Source: Castanea sativa (Eukaryota > Streptophyta > Magnoliopsida > Fagales > Fagaceae). From it: a stretch of 64,000 nt of DNA. The notes under the pieces are model-generated. The model saw nothing but the letters and a program-made list of their open reading frames with translations. It searched no databases and was not told where the DNA came from. The position numbers were made by a program, and so were the translations under genes. Within the stretch, counting starts at the first letter, position 1. Every line of letters begins with the position of its first letter. The stretch covers positions 50,329,751-50,393,750 of the forward strand of contig NC_134020.1 in NCBI RefSeq assembly GCF_040712315.1, written 5' to 3'. Positions 22,276-34,100 of this stretch are shown piece after piece.

Positions 22276-23234
22276 ACATGGTTTTCAGACCCGAACCGTT
22301 CAAAAAACAGTTATAGAGAGAGGTTCAAGGTTTTAAAGGTTTGACCAAGGTTGAACCGTGATAACGTCATAATTAATTTTATAATAAAATAAAATAAATA
22401 TAAAGATATTAAATTTGTAAATATTAGCAAATTTGACTAAAATATTTTTAAAAATTGAAACAAACTTTCAAATAAAAGATTATTACTTATTCTTATTATA
22501 CCTAAATGATATAAATTAATGAATTACCTATAATATTTTTAAAAAAATCCAAATAAAAGTAGAGATGATGAGATTTAAAAATAAAAAATAAAAAAAAGAA
22601 GGGAAAAAAAGGGAGTAAAAACTTAGGACTTTTAGTAAATAAAGTAGTACTACTAGTACAATGGAGTAATTGACGTTCATCAAAATAAAAATTAAAAAAC
22701 AAAAAAACAAAAAAAAACTATGAGGTATTTGACCATTTGCATTTTTCAAAACTCATTTTCAATTTTAATCTCATTATTATATTCTAACTCCCACCCACGT
22801 TATTTCAAATTTATCTCTTCACATTATTACTTCCCTTTTGTGATGCTTTACTTCCTTTACATAGTTTTCCAGCGCCAGCTCTTACTCCCATCTCCTTCTT
22901 CCTCCTCATGTCTGCGACTCATCTCATCTCAGTCTCACCATACCATTGGTGCTTCTTATATTTTTTGCTTCATTTTTTGGATCTTCTTCATCATTTTCTC
23001 TTTTTATTTTTTTTCTCACTTCAGATCCATGCCAAAATTTCAGATCAGAAAGCAAATTTCTTCACAAACATACGGTTGAACCGACTTACTATTTGAATGG
23101 TTTTTCAGGTTAGACCTCAGTTCAAGCGATTCTCTCATATTGTTTACATACCCGGTTCTTGTATATAAAAAACCGTTTTCCTAAACGGTTCACAATTAAC
23201 CCGGACCGGATCTAGTCCAGGTTTAAAGACCATG
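22276..23234. mobile_element. hAT-like non-autonomous element downstream of copy B
   Basis: A 959-bp segment with imperfect terminal inverted repeats: ACATGGTTTTCAGACCCGAACCG at the left, and the right end read in reverse as CATGGTCTTTAAACCTGGAC. It is flanked by ATGATTA at 22269-22275 and 23235-23241. A 7-8 bp TSD and this terminus suit hAT-type MITEs. The interior is low complexity with a pyrimidine-rich block at 22740-23040. ORFs there are unlikely to be genes. Confidence 0.55.
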
Positions 23235-23241
23235 ATGATTA

Positions 23242-23325
23242 GAAACACAAATGTTTCTTAATTAAATTACTATATATATATATATATAAGGTGATGTATT
23301 TTGTAAAATAATGTAAAGTATGATT
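23242..23325. repeat. Right copy of the duplicated ~85-bp segment
   Basis: Direct repeat of 22184-22275. Together they suggest an ancient tandem duplication with the hAT-like element later inserted at the junction. Confidence 0.75.
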
Positions 23326-23502
23326 TGAATTTGTTTCTAGTGCTTCTTATAAATAGTTCAATCTCTAACACGGTTTAAACTGGACCGAAGTTGATAAAAA
23401 TAAACTGAAATGTTGTGCTAATGTGGCTCAACAGGAGCGTAACAATAGTAAATACATTTCAATTATTAGATATTGTATTGATTTTTTAAAATAATATTTC
23501 TT

Positions 23503-26500
23503 GTTGACATAGGTGTAGAAAATTCTTTAAGCACTTGACTCATCTACTTGCATTTGGTCTTGCCTGTAAGCGACATATATTGAAAGTTATATTGAATTAG
23601 TAAACAACTAAGTTCCACCCTAGGGAGAAAATATTTATACGATCGGAAAGAATCATTCTCTTTTCTCTCAAAGTGGCAGTCTTCTTTCATGACTTTGTAT
23701 TACTACGAATATTTTATGAAGGGGTTGCATGTACAATAAAATCTTAGGATATAATTTATAAATAAGGCCTAAAGTGCAACTATATTTATAGAGTGGTATT
23801 AAATATAGTTAATGGTAACTTTGGACTTGTCAAGAGTTGACAGAAAAGCCCAAGGCCAATTGGAGCTAGTGTCTTATTGGTCCTACTCCAAGCCACACAC
23901 TTAAGCCCAATTGGAAAGGCCAAAAAGGCTAGTCCAATTAGATAATCAGTTAGATACAAAGGGAGAAACATACAGAATTTTCTATAGAGGATTTTGTAAG
24001 AACACTATGGTGAAGTGGTGTAAGAAGTGTTAGACAGTCCTTGACATTCTCCCTTTGGAACTGATTGAGAGACCACACATCTTGGGCGTTAGTGGAACTA
24101 GAGTGAAGATTGAAAGTGTTTCCAAGTGCTTCTAATCTTCGGTTTTGAAATTCACCGCTCCAAGATACACTCTCTTGTTCTCAAATTCTGAAACTTATAT
24201 AATACATGTTAACTTTTATGAATGAAGTAGATCCGTTATTTTTTCGCTGCATATATTTTGTGTTTTGTAAGCGTTACAAGCATGCCTATTTCCTTCAAAT
24301 TGTATCAGAGTGGTCTTCATTTTCATATCTGTTTAACATGTTTTGAGTTTTGGAATTGGTAACAATGATTTCATGTTGTTAGAAAATAGTTTTCTGCATG
24401 TTTGTTGAAATTATTGTTTGCTAAAACTGATATTGATGTTATGATGTTGTTTAATTTTGAGTTTAAGTATGTTAAACTGAACGTTAAGGCTATAGCATCA
24501 ATGAAATTCAGTTTTGATATCAATTTATGTTCGTTATGATCATATGATGGTTATTTTTGTACATGAAAACGTTAAAAATTGTCTTAGAAAAATTCTAGAA
24601 AATTGAAAATTCGCGAAGCTCGATCGATCGAGAATCTGTTGAGCATCTATCGAGTTGACAGAAGTTTTTTCGATTGATCAAGGATCTGTCGAGAATCAAT
24701 CGAGCTTCATAGAACTTTTTCTCGATCGATCGAGAATCTGTCAAGGATCAATCGAACAACCATAATTTTATCTAAGTGTTTTTACATATATAAAATAGCA
24801 AAGCTATGTGTAATTTGTTTATGCATGTTTTAAATTTAAAAACTTTTATTTTAAAACATCTAGTGGGAGAGAGATACAAGAGTTGGATCTCACGACCTCC
24901 ATTGATGGTTTGTAGTAGTGTGATTAAGCACTTCGCCCTGGCGTATATGCCTTACTCCCTTCGGAGGGTGTTTAATTCATGATACTACAGGTTAAACTTC
25001 TTAATGATGAATAATATGTGTTTTTACATTAAAAACGACCATGCTACCGTGGAATTACTTAATGACTCACAAAGAATTCAGTCAATGGTGTACACTAGAC
25101 TAAGTTTAATGTTAACCTCCCTTCGAAGTTATGTCATTATTACTTAGAGGCTAAAGGAAAAACGGCATATTATTAGTGTTTGAAAAGAGTTATCATGATA
25201 GCACTAATAATGAGAATAGTTTTCAATCAATCATAGTGTTTATAATTTACTTACTTCCAAGGAATTTTAAACATGGGATTGAGTTGTCGTTGCATATATT
25301 ATTTTATGGTTTTATTAAGGTTTTATATTATATGCTATATGCTAAATTGATAATATCCAGTTTACTTATTATATTCATGTTTATTCTTTTCAGATTTGAA
25401 CATGGCATCATTTAGCCCACTTGTTTCTATTCTTAATCAAAACAAACTGACTGGATCCAACTATGTTGACTAGAAAAGAAATTTGGACATTGTTTTAACT
25501 ACTGAAGAGCACAAATATGTGCTTACTCAACCATGTCCTAGCTTTCCTTCATTAGATGCTCCTTCTGAGGAAAAAAAATGATATGATCGTTGGCAGAAAT
25601 CTAATGAAATGGTCAAGTGCTATATCCTAGCATCCATCTCAAATGTTCTACAGCATCAAATGTAGGATGTAGAACTAGCTTCAGATATTATGCATAGTCT
25701 AAAGGAGATATTTGGTGAGTAAGGCTGTTCAGCAAGGCAAGAAACCATGAGGCAAATTTATAATACCAAAATGGCTGAAGGTAGTTCAGTGAGAGAGAAT
25801 TGTCTTACAATGATCTCTAATCTGAATACATTAGAGGTTTTACGTGCCGACATTGATGGAGAATCCCAAGTGAATATGATACTCCAGTCATTACCAATAT
25901 CATTCAAGGAATTCAAACTGAATTATAATATGAACAAAAAGGTTTAGTATTGAAACCATGCAAATCTGTCCAAGAAACAAGTAAAAAAGTGTTGTTCATT
26001 AAAACTTGACAGATATCTCAACAAAAACATATCTATCAAGGTTTAATGATGGATCTCGACAGCAGCTCGACAGAAGCTGTATCAATCGAGAATTACGAAA
26101 TTCAGATTTTTCAGATCTGATTTCACGCATATTTAAGTGTATTTGTATAGGATTTCTTTTCTCACAATCCTAGAAATATATAAGGGTTATTTTAAGGGCT
26201 GTCAAAGGTGATGCAAGGTGATTATTCATGCATATTGTGACCAGAGACAATTTTCCCTAGTTCATCATATTCTTTGTAGAAGTTATTGCGTCTTTGCGCC
26301 AAGGTTTTTGTAACCAATGAGCTTCTTGATCTTTATGGTTGGATGAATTGAAGAACTTTGTAACCAACATCTTCCTCAAGTTGGTGTGTTAGTCACGTAC
26401 TTGGATCTGTGTATCAATTAGTTAGTCACATACTAGGAGCCGTGCATTGAAATGAGAGATTGTCACTACATCACAAGTTTAATTGGGTATTGGGATGAGG

Positions 26501-26750
26501 GTTCAAGTGTAGATTGGTATTAGGTACTGGTATTCCTTTTACTTATAATCGCTTGTTTTGATAATAGTGGATTCTCCAGAGCGATGACCTTAAATTCACC
26601 TGGTAGGGTTTTGCCTCGGTGGTTTTCCCCATTTTTAAACAAATCACTTATGTCAAATTTATTTCTCTGCATTTAATTTAGTTGGTAATTTGTTTGTGCC
26701 ACCATGCTTATTGCATGTAATTGAGTCTAATTAATTAACTTTGCTACTTT
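23503..26750 (+). mobile_element. Degraded copia-type retrotransposon
   Basis: A candidate primer site TTGTATCAGAGTGG lies near 24300, with LTR-like sequence before it. A leader with direct repeats of CGATCGATCGAG-type units (24610-24760) comes next, then a damaged gag at 25399-25947. An LTR-like tail (26100-26750) is not clearly the same as the left part. No protease, integrase or RT is visible, so about 4 kb of pol is missing. The outer limits are approximate. Confidence 0.45.
25399..25947 (+). pseudogene. Copia Gag remnant
   Basis: From ATG 25399 the frame reads SFSPLVSILNQNKLTGSNYV, then RNLDIVLTTEEHKYVL, later MAEGSSVRENCLTMISNLN and LPISFKEFKLNYNMNKK. This is the standard order of plant Ty1/copia Gag (UBN2/DUF4219 type). 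Several in-frame stops (for example near 25472, 25579 and 25663) disable it. There is no zinc knuckle. Confidence 0.7.
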
Positions 26751-27342
26751 TTTTTCTTTGATACAAGATAGAATTCTACTCTAACATAATCTAAATGTAT
26801 ATGTGTGTGAAGCTCCCTCCTAGAGACTTGAACCCCAGTCCTTGCCCCCACATCCCACAAACACTTATACTTGTGGAATGACCATTGCACCAAGGGTGTG
26901 TGGTGGTACTTTGCTACTTAATTAATTAATTTACCAAAGGGATCAATACATCCTTGGCCTATCACCCACAATTAATTGTAAACAATTATCTATGTTGATT
27001 AGTTTTTTTTTTTTCCTAAGAATCTATGTTGATTAAATTAGTCTAATTGTGCAATTGTCAAATTATATTGTATTAGGCACTACCATATTTCCAAACTAAA
27101 TTTCATGCAATGTAAAAGTAAATTTAAAGATACAAAGATATGGTCATGATGAGGAAAACCCTAATGGGAAAAAACGCCATCGGTGGTTTAAGGCAACCAC
27201 CAACTTTAAGAATCCACAAAGAAAGATTGGGGTTACAAGTACAAGGAATATAACCGATCCCAAAGTACCTACCTACAGTAAAGTCTACTAAGTATCCATG
27301 CATAGACTCTTCTTAGTGAACATCTTCGCTATGTATAAATGT

Positions 27343-28080
27343 GTCAAATTACGAATCTAATCACGAGTTTTGATGTGCCTTAAAGTGACAATGGAAGATC
27401 TAGTTGAAGGCCTAAAGATTTCTCAAGAACAACTCAAGAAAATGGATTTTCAATAGGCTTAACTCTAGCCTTGATTACTCAATGGATCAAGCCCCAAAGT
27501 GAATTTTATGTTTCCTCGAGTCCTACTCGATCTATTGAGAAGTGAGATTTAATAATTTGCAACATGAAAAAGCTCATATTGCTTGTTGTGCTATTTAAAG
27601 GACATGATTAGGCATCCCTAGAGAGGTTTTGATAGAGGAAAAAACTTTGTTTGTTTTGCTAGGGTTGTGTAACCAAGTTTCTCTAAATCCCACCATACTA
27701 GAGAGTTTCAACTTTCAAGTAAATTTGAACATCAATTGGTAAACAACATGAAGCCAAAGCTTCCTCCATAGACTTGCTATTATGAAGAAAACCTTAAAGA
27801 AGTTCTTGAAGATGATTAGAGATTTCAGTCATGATCAAGGTTGCATCATTCATGGAGGCGATCCATATATTTGAAGAGTTCAAATGATCTAATGTAGTGA
27901 AAGGTTTTCTCTATAAGTTGTCTACAGGTCATGAATTCTAGGAAAATATTTTTCCTGAGATTGTAAAACTTCTCTTACTATAGTAGATTTGCTTCATTAG
28001 GAAACTTTTCCCCTAATGGTTTTTACATTGGGACAATTTTTCATTGGGTATATACCTAAAAGTAAAGTTCCACGTTAATG
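27343..28080 (+). repeat. LTR-like dispersed repeat, uninterrupted copy
   Basis: Begins with TGTCAAATTACGAATC and covers the sequence found split at 4096-4130 and 12107-12290. It continues with retroelement-like AT-rich sequence to about TTTTTCATTGGGTATATA. No coding potential. Sequence at 27140-27300 just before is retroelement-like debris in the other orientation. Confidence 0.45.
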
Positions 28081-28920
28081 AGAAGAATCAATAGTTAATA
28101 TAATATAGTAGAGTTTATATCCAGTGAGCATAGGCCATTTGGGTTAAGTAAAGTAGCTGTATGTTATATTAACAACTCAAGGACTCTCCCCAAGATGTTT
28201 ATCTCCCAAACATTATTTCATTGGTTTTCCCTAGATTACCATATTGTGCGTCAAGGGCGAAGCCAGGGGTGTCAAGGAGCGGCAATTGCCCCTTGACTCC
28301 TCCAAAACTTTCATAACCATGCATCTCTTCTATATGACTTTGCCCCCTTTGAGCCATTAAAAGAGGAAAACACAAACAACAAGTATGAACCATAAAATGA
28401 CAGTCTAGTTAAGTTTCTATATTTTATTGGGACACAACAAAGTGAATTTTTTATATTTTATCTGGACACATCAAAGTTAAGTTATATTAAAAGAAAATCA
28501 ATATTAACTTGAGCTTGTCTCACCTTTTCACTTTTCTCATATAGCACACAAGTATACTTTATAAAACTTTTAACAAAAAGTTTTCAGCAAAAAATTTTCA
28601 ACAAAAAGTTTAATAAGTTGTTCCCAAACAGATACTAATATACTATCACAACATTTTTTCCCCCCTCAAATGTTAGAAATACTATAATTTTCACAATAAT
28701 TGAGTTGGTAAATTTTTAGTTATTCTTGCTTGGAACCATAGATCTTGACATTATTTTATTTTTCTACTAGTAATGGTTAGGAAAATTCTTAGTTTACCTT
28801 GTATTATTGTCCTAGTAATGTAAACTTACATTGTAGACGCACAAAATGTGAACAACGTTGTAAACATTTGCAAAAAGTGTACAATTTTTTTTTAAGGAAC
28901 CAATCAGTGCATGTTATTTA

Positions 28921-29166
28921 TCAAGTCATTGAAAAATCAAAAACGACAAGGGAATAATGTCTGGAGGAACATGCTCCATCCAAACTAAAATAGGATAAAG
29001 AAAAGCTAACTCTCTTTGCTAAGGCATGGGTTACAACATTGCCCAACCTCCTAATATGACAGAAAGAGTAGCTCACAAGTAAACAACAATAGATTGAATG
29101 AATGTCTTTTACAAGATATCCAGCTGACGAAGAAGATGAATTGCATTGATTAAGAGCCTTTACAAC
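28921..29166 (-). pseudogene. RNase H-type (RVT_3) remnant, split by an LTR retrotransposon
   Basis: On the minus strand a frame reads GDSEIVVKALNQ (34106-34135 side, across the insertion), then SFCHIRRLGNVVTHALAKR and SLDGACSSRHYSLVVFDF, with stop near 28921. This is the C-terminal part of the plant RNase H-like domain seen after LINE reverse transcriptases and in related genes (the H-x-R-x-x-N-x-x-A-H-x-L-A motif is clear). The frame joins smoothly only if 29167-34100 plus one ACAAC is removed. It is a fragment: the N-terminal catalytic part is not found. Confidence 0.7.
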
Positions 29167-30247
29167 TGTAAAATTGTGATTTACAACTATTTTGTGTTAG
29201 CTTTAATTCCGTGCCAAATTTGATTGTAATTTTGTTCAATCTTTTATACCTTGTACTTTATGTGGGATTTTATTATAAGGATTATGTGATAGAGAGAGAG
29301 AGAGAGGGAGTGTGTGAAGACTCAAGCATGTGAAGACAGAAGATTTCTTGCAGGTATCTCGCAACTAAGCATCCCACGAATTGATGCATGTGTCTTGCAC
29401 ATGACTGGAATGCAAAGAGTCATGATAGATGATGACAGCTGGTTTTCGCGAATGTCTCGTGGGTAAGGCCTTCCCGCGAGATACCCGCGAAACAGTCTGT
29501 TTTGCTATTTTGTCCTATCTGCTCTACTACATCCTCATATACACTATATATACCATCATTACCCACATATTGAGTAGAAAGCTTTTTAGAAGAGAAAACC
29601 CTAACCTCAACCCTTGAGAGTGTGAGATTTTTATACCCACAATTCTACACACCATCCATTGTGGTTTTCCTCTACTCCTATCTCTCCATTTCTATATTCT
29701 TGAGAGGTTGATAGTCCAAATACTTAACACACCCATACTAAGTGTTCAATGAGTTTTTGGTGCTACTAGGAAGTATTGGAAGAAGTCAAGCTTTGGCAGA
29801 TGCAATCGGGCGCATTGCGGGATTCGGAAAGCTAGACAAGACATGGTTCCGAGAAGTCTTGTTGGAGTAGGAGCTTGGAGGGCTTAGGTGCATTGAGTAG
29901 TCTAGACTTGGAGGGTCTTTTACTATTCGTATATCCCAACTTATTTTCTAGTGGATCGATTTACCGCTTGGAGGACGGTGGAGAGGTTTTTCGCCGAGTT
30001 CTTCGGTTTCCTCTTCGATAACACATCGGCGTGTTATCTTATATTTGCATCTCTCTTCCCTACTCTTTTAGCTTTTATTTTACTGCTGTGTTTTGTCGAA
30101 TATGGCTTAGAGTAGTTTTATTGTTTGTTCGCTTGCATTTACTCTTGTTTTCGCACTTAGATAAGTTAGAGTAAAATCAACCGAGCCATATTTTTTAATT
30201 TGGGGTCTAAACAAGCTCTTGTGTTTTAACACAAATCCGAGCTTTCA
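29167..30247 (+). repeat. 5' LTR
   Basis: 1081 bp, TG…CA ends, closely matching 33028-34100 with scattered substitutions and small indels. A (GA)n run lies near 29290 and a TATATATA promoter-like site near 29541. Confidence 0.9.
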
Positions 30248-30248
30248 A

Positions 30249-30262
30249 TTGGTATTAGAGCA
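30249..30262 (+). other. Primer binding site, tRNA-Met type
   Basis: TTGGTATTAGAGCA, two bases after the LTR, matches the initiator tRNA-Met complement with one change (TGGTATCAGAGC). Confidence 0.75.
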
Positions 30263-30293
30263 GGTGCACTTGTTGTGTGGTTTCATGACCTAA

Positions 30294-30650
30294 GTGCGAT
30301 CCAAAACCCTTTTTGTGATAGATCAATCACAACTTCTCAATACTCCACCATTCTTTGATGGGAGCAACTATGCTTTTTGGAAAGTTCGTATGAGGTCATT
30401 TCTTTATTCTATAGATGAGTCTGTATGGGATTCCGTTGAGAATGGGTATGTTAGACCCATAACAGCCAAGTCCGAATGGGACAAGGCAGCTCTTGCGTTG
30501 GAAAATGCCAATAGCAAAGCAATTAACGCTATATTTTGTGATGTGTCTACTGATAAATTTCACAGGATATCGCATGTGAAGACCCACTAAGGAAGCTTGG
30601 ATGATTCTTGAGACTACCTACGAAAGTACCAAAAAGGTCAAGGACACAAA
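30294..30650 (+). pseudogene. Copia-type Gag N-terminal fragment
   Basis: Reads LLNTPPFFDGSNYAFWKVRM and SFLYSIDESVWDSVENGYV, the hallmark start of plant copia Gag (PPFFDGxNYxxWKxRMxxF). The first frame (GTG at 30294, no nearby ATG in frame) stops at 30588-30590. A frame change there continues as EAWMILETTYESTKKVKDTK and more to about 30700. No knuckle or pol follows; 30700-31400 is non-coding. Non-functional by itself, but it ties the element to the Ty1/copia lineage. Confidence 0.75.
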
Positions 30651-31407
30651 ACTTCATATGCTTAAAACTCTCTTTCACTCAAAACTCATCTTTTTCCAAG
30701 CAAAATCTCTGCAAGATCTCTTCAAGGTATGTTTTTTCTAAACATTTTTTTCATTTTTGTCTTAGATTATGTAAAAATTTTCTTAGGGTTACAAATTTTG
30801 TGGATTTTCGAAACAAGGGTTGGGTTCATGATTTTTAAGCAAAATATTTTCAAATTTTGGATTAGGTTGAGTGAGTCCCATATGCTGTGTCTGTGTCTGT
30901 GTTGGCCCCATGTGGCATTCTAAGCATGTATTTAGGCATTTTCATTTGTGTTCATGCATTGTTTTTTCATGAAGAACTCTGTTGCATGCTAGGTGTTTGA
31001 CAAAATGTCCTAGTGACATTCTTGTGTTGTTTTGGACTCATGAGTTCCAATGCTTGGGTTTACCTTTGATTAAACATGATTGACGTGTTTTGATCATTGG
31101 GCATGTGTTTTACACACTTTTCCCATTTTGTGCCTCACAATGCCATACTATGCATCACCTACTGCACACACATGTATCAGCACACACACACACATGCATC
31201 AGCACATGCACACACATGCACAGTCATTTATTTATGCTATGTGTTTATGTTTACATGTTTCAATGCTTATATCATGTTGTTTTGAGTTTGTTATACTCAA
31301 TTTTAAGCTGTTTTTACTTCTGTTTTAGACTAACTTGAATCTAATCAAGTTTTTGTGGTCTATTTTGTGTTTCTGTTTTCTTCTTGTGCTTTATGTTTAT
31401 TGTGCAG

Positions 31408-32433
31408 ATGTTGCTCTACAAGAAATCAGTTGTTAAAGGGGGAAGTAACAAAGGAAAAGAACCAGTGATAGATCTTGACAGTTTTACCCCGAAGCCAAAG
31501 ATGACAAGATCTTCAATAGGGGTTTATGATGTTGACAAATTCAAGTTGTACGCCGCATCTCAGAATTTTAAGAAATATTTCAAAGATAGCCCCTTGCTGG
31601 TTGAAAGAGCAGTTGACCAAACCTCTCTTCTAGATACAAGCATTCCAAAATGGTTTACTACCAAGGACTGGAATTTCATTCTATCAAGCTTTGATGAACC
31701 ATACGAGAATATGGTGAAAGAATTCTATGCGAACGCCATTGCTGAGGGAGATGAGCTAAAATGTTGAGCTAGAGGAAAGAATTTTTCAATAACTCCAACT
31801 TATCTTGCTAACATTCTTCACATTAACCAACCTATGTTTCCAAAGCCTCCGGTGTACGATGAGTTAGATCCCGAGCAGGATTTTCTTCGAGAAACTCTAG
31901 GAAAGAACTTGAAATTCTCTTCCAATGGAAAAGTGGTGAATGTTGCATCACTATCACCAGGATTGAGGCTGCTCACATCAATCATGTTCCACAACCTCTA
32001 TCTTCTCTCAAGTACCGGTTACATGAATCTCGGTCAAGCTTTATTTCTCCATGACCTGGTCCATCATGAAGAGATTGACATTTGCTCGCATATCTTCCAC
32101 ATCCTTTTAAAAACTGCCGAGAGGACCGCCTCAAGGAACTGCCTTCCTTTCAGTTGCCTTATCTCAAAAATTCTAAAGCTCAAAGGTGTTCACTCGTTGG
32201 AAGATGAGAGACCATACCCACGACCTAATCTAATCGGCACGCATTCTCTTAGTGCCAGCATTAGTCATAACCGAAAGGCAACCAAGCAAGAGAGTCATGC
32301 TCCTCATGCTAGTTCAAGCTCTAACTCTCATGCTCTTAATGAGAAGTTAGACATTATTATGTAATCCATGCAAGACATAAGCACCAAGTTATTCGGACTT
32401 GCATCTATCATGCACTCTCATCATGTCGACTAG
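31408..32433 (+). pseudogene. 'Putative plant transposon protein' domain ORF in the LTR element
   Basis: ATG 31408 follows a TTTATTGTGCAG that could be a 3' splice site. The frame has an in-frame TGA at 31765-31767 (tryptophan expected) and stops at 32362 and 32431. It carries a basic start, VYDVDKFKLYAASQNFKKYF, then IPKWFTTKDWNFILSSFDEP, MVKEFYANA, and after the stop ARGKNFSITPTYLANILHI. These match the plant repeat-associated domain often listed as Transposase_32 or 'putative plant transposon protein'. The biochemical role of that domain is not established to my knowledge. The end is Ser/His-rich. It may be a captured gene unique to this LTR family. Confidence 0.65.
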
Positions 32434-33027
32434 CTTCTTTGGCCATTTCAGTCAAAAAGGGGGAGACAATTTTGAGGGGGAGTAGCACATTTTGAGGGGG
32501 AGATACATAGAGCATAGCGGAGCATAGTGTAGCACATGCACTTCATAGACTTAGACTCTTTGGTTAACCTTTTTGTGATTTAGTTGTTTACTTGCTTATG
32601 CCATAGTCTAGAACTCTTTCATTTACATTGCTTTTTTTTAAAGTTTTAAGTGTACTTTGATTTAAATCAGTACTTTGTGTTTATCTCATTACTTTGTAGC
32701 ATTTTTTGTACTTATAGTTTATCTTGAGTACTACACTCTTGTGCCCTTGTTGGATCGTGTATCCTTAATGCAAATACTTTGGTATTTTGCATTGGTTAAG
32801 TGTTTTGCACATGCAATTGGTTCTTGCTTTGCACTTAATTACATTTTGTGTCCAGATGATCGTTTACTAGTTAAATGATCATTGTAGTCATTCTGTAAAG
32901 ACTGTTCTTGTATAATTAAGTTCTTCTAGATTAGGTGTGAGTGAGTTTTACCACTGTTCCCAAACTCATGTTTAAGTCTAGAGTCTGTTTTAGGGTGTTT
33001 TGTCACGGAATAGCCAAATAGGGAGAT

Positions 33028-34100
33028 TGTAAAGTTGTGATTTACAACTATTTTGTGTTGGCTTTAATTCTGTACCAAATTTGATTATAATTTTGATCAA
33101 TCTTTTATACCCTGTACTTTATGTGAGATTTTATTGTAAGGGTTATGTGATAGAGAGAGAGTGTGTGTGAAGACTCGAGCATGTGAAGACACAAGATTTC
33201 TCACGGGTATCTCGCAACTAAGCATCATGTGCAGTGATGCATGTGCCTTGCACATGACTGGAATGCTAAGAGTCATGACAGATGGTGACAGCTGATTTTC
33301 GCGAATGTCTCGAGGGTAAGGCCTTCTTGCGAGATACCCGTGAAATAGTCTATTTTGCTATTTTGTCCTATCTGCTCCACTACATCCTTATACACACTAT
33401 ATATACCATTATTACCCACATATTGAGTAGAGAGCTTTTCAGAAGAGAAAACCCTAGCCTCAACCATTTAGAGTGTGAGATTGTCATACCCACAATTCTA
33501 CACACCATCCATTGTGGTTTTCCTCTACTCCTACCTCTCCATTTCTATATCCTTGAGAGGTTGATAGCCTAAACACTTAACACACCCATATTGAGTGTTC
33601 AGTGAGTTTTTGGTGCTGCTGGGAAGCATTAGAAGAAGCCAAACTTTGGCAGATGCAATCGGGCGCATTGCGGGATCCGGAAAGCTAGACAAGAGACGGT
33701 TCCGAGAAGCCTTGTTGGAGTAGGAGCTTGGAGGGCTTAGGTGCATTGGGTAGACTAGGCTTGGATGGTCTTTTTCTATTCGTGTATCTGAACTTATTGT
33801 CTAGAGGATCGATTTACAGCTTGGAGAGCGGCGGAAAGGTTTTTCACCGAATTCTTCGATTTCCTCTTCGATAACACATCGGCGTGTTATCTTGTATTTG
33901 CATCTCTCTTCTCTACTCTTTTAGCTTTCATTTTACTGTTGTGTTTTGTTGAATATGGCTTAGAGTAGTTTTATTATTTGTTCGCTCACATTTACTCTTG
34001 TTTTCGCACTTAGATAAGTTAGAGTAAAATCAACCAAGTCATATTTGTTAATTTGGGGTCTAAACAAGCTCTTGTGTTCTAACACAAATCCGAGCTTTCA
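33028..34100 (+). repeat. 3' LTR
   Basis: 1073 bp, pairs with 29167-30247. Divergence between the two LTRs would date the insertion. Visible differences are scattered, so it is not very recent. Confidence 0.9.

Noticed and set aside
22720..23079. 119-codon ORF inside the hAT-like element
   Set aside because: Phe/Ser/Tyr-rich translation of a pyrimidine-rich tract, no motif, no splice context.
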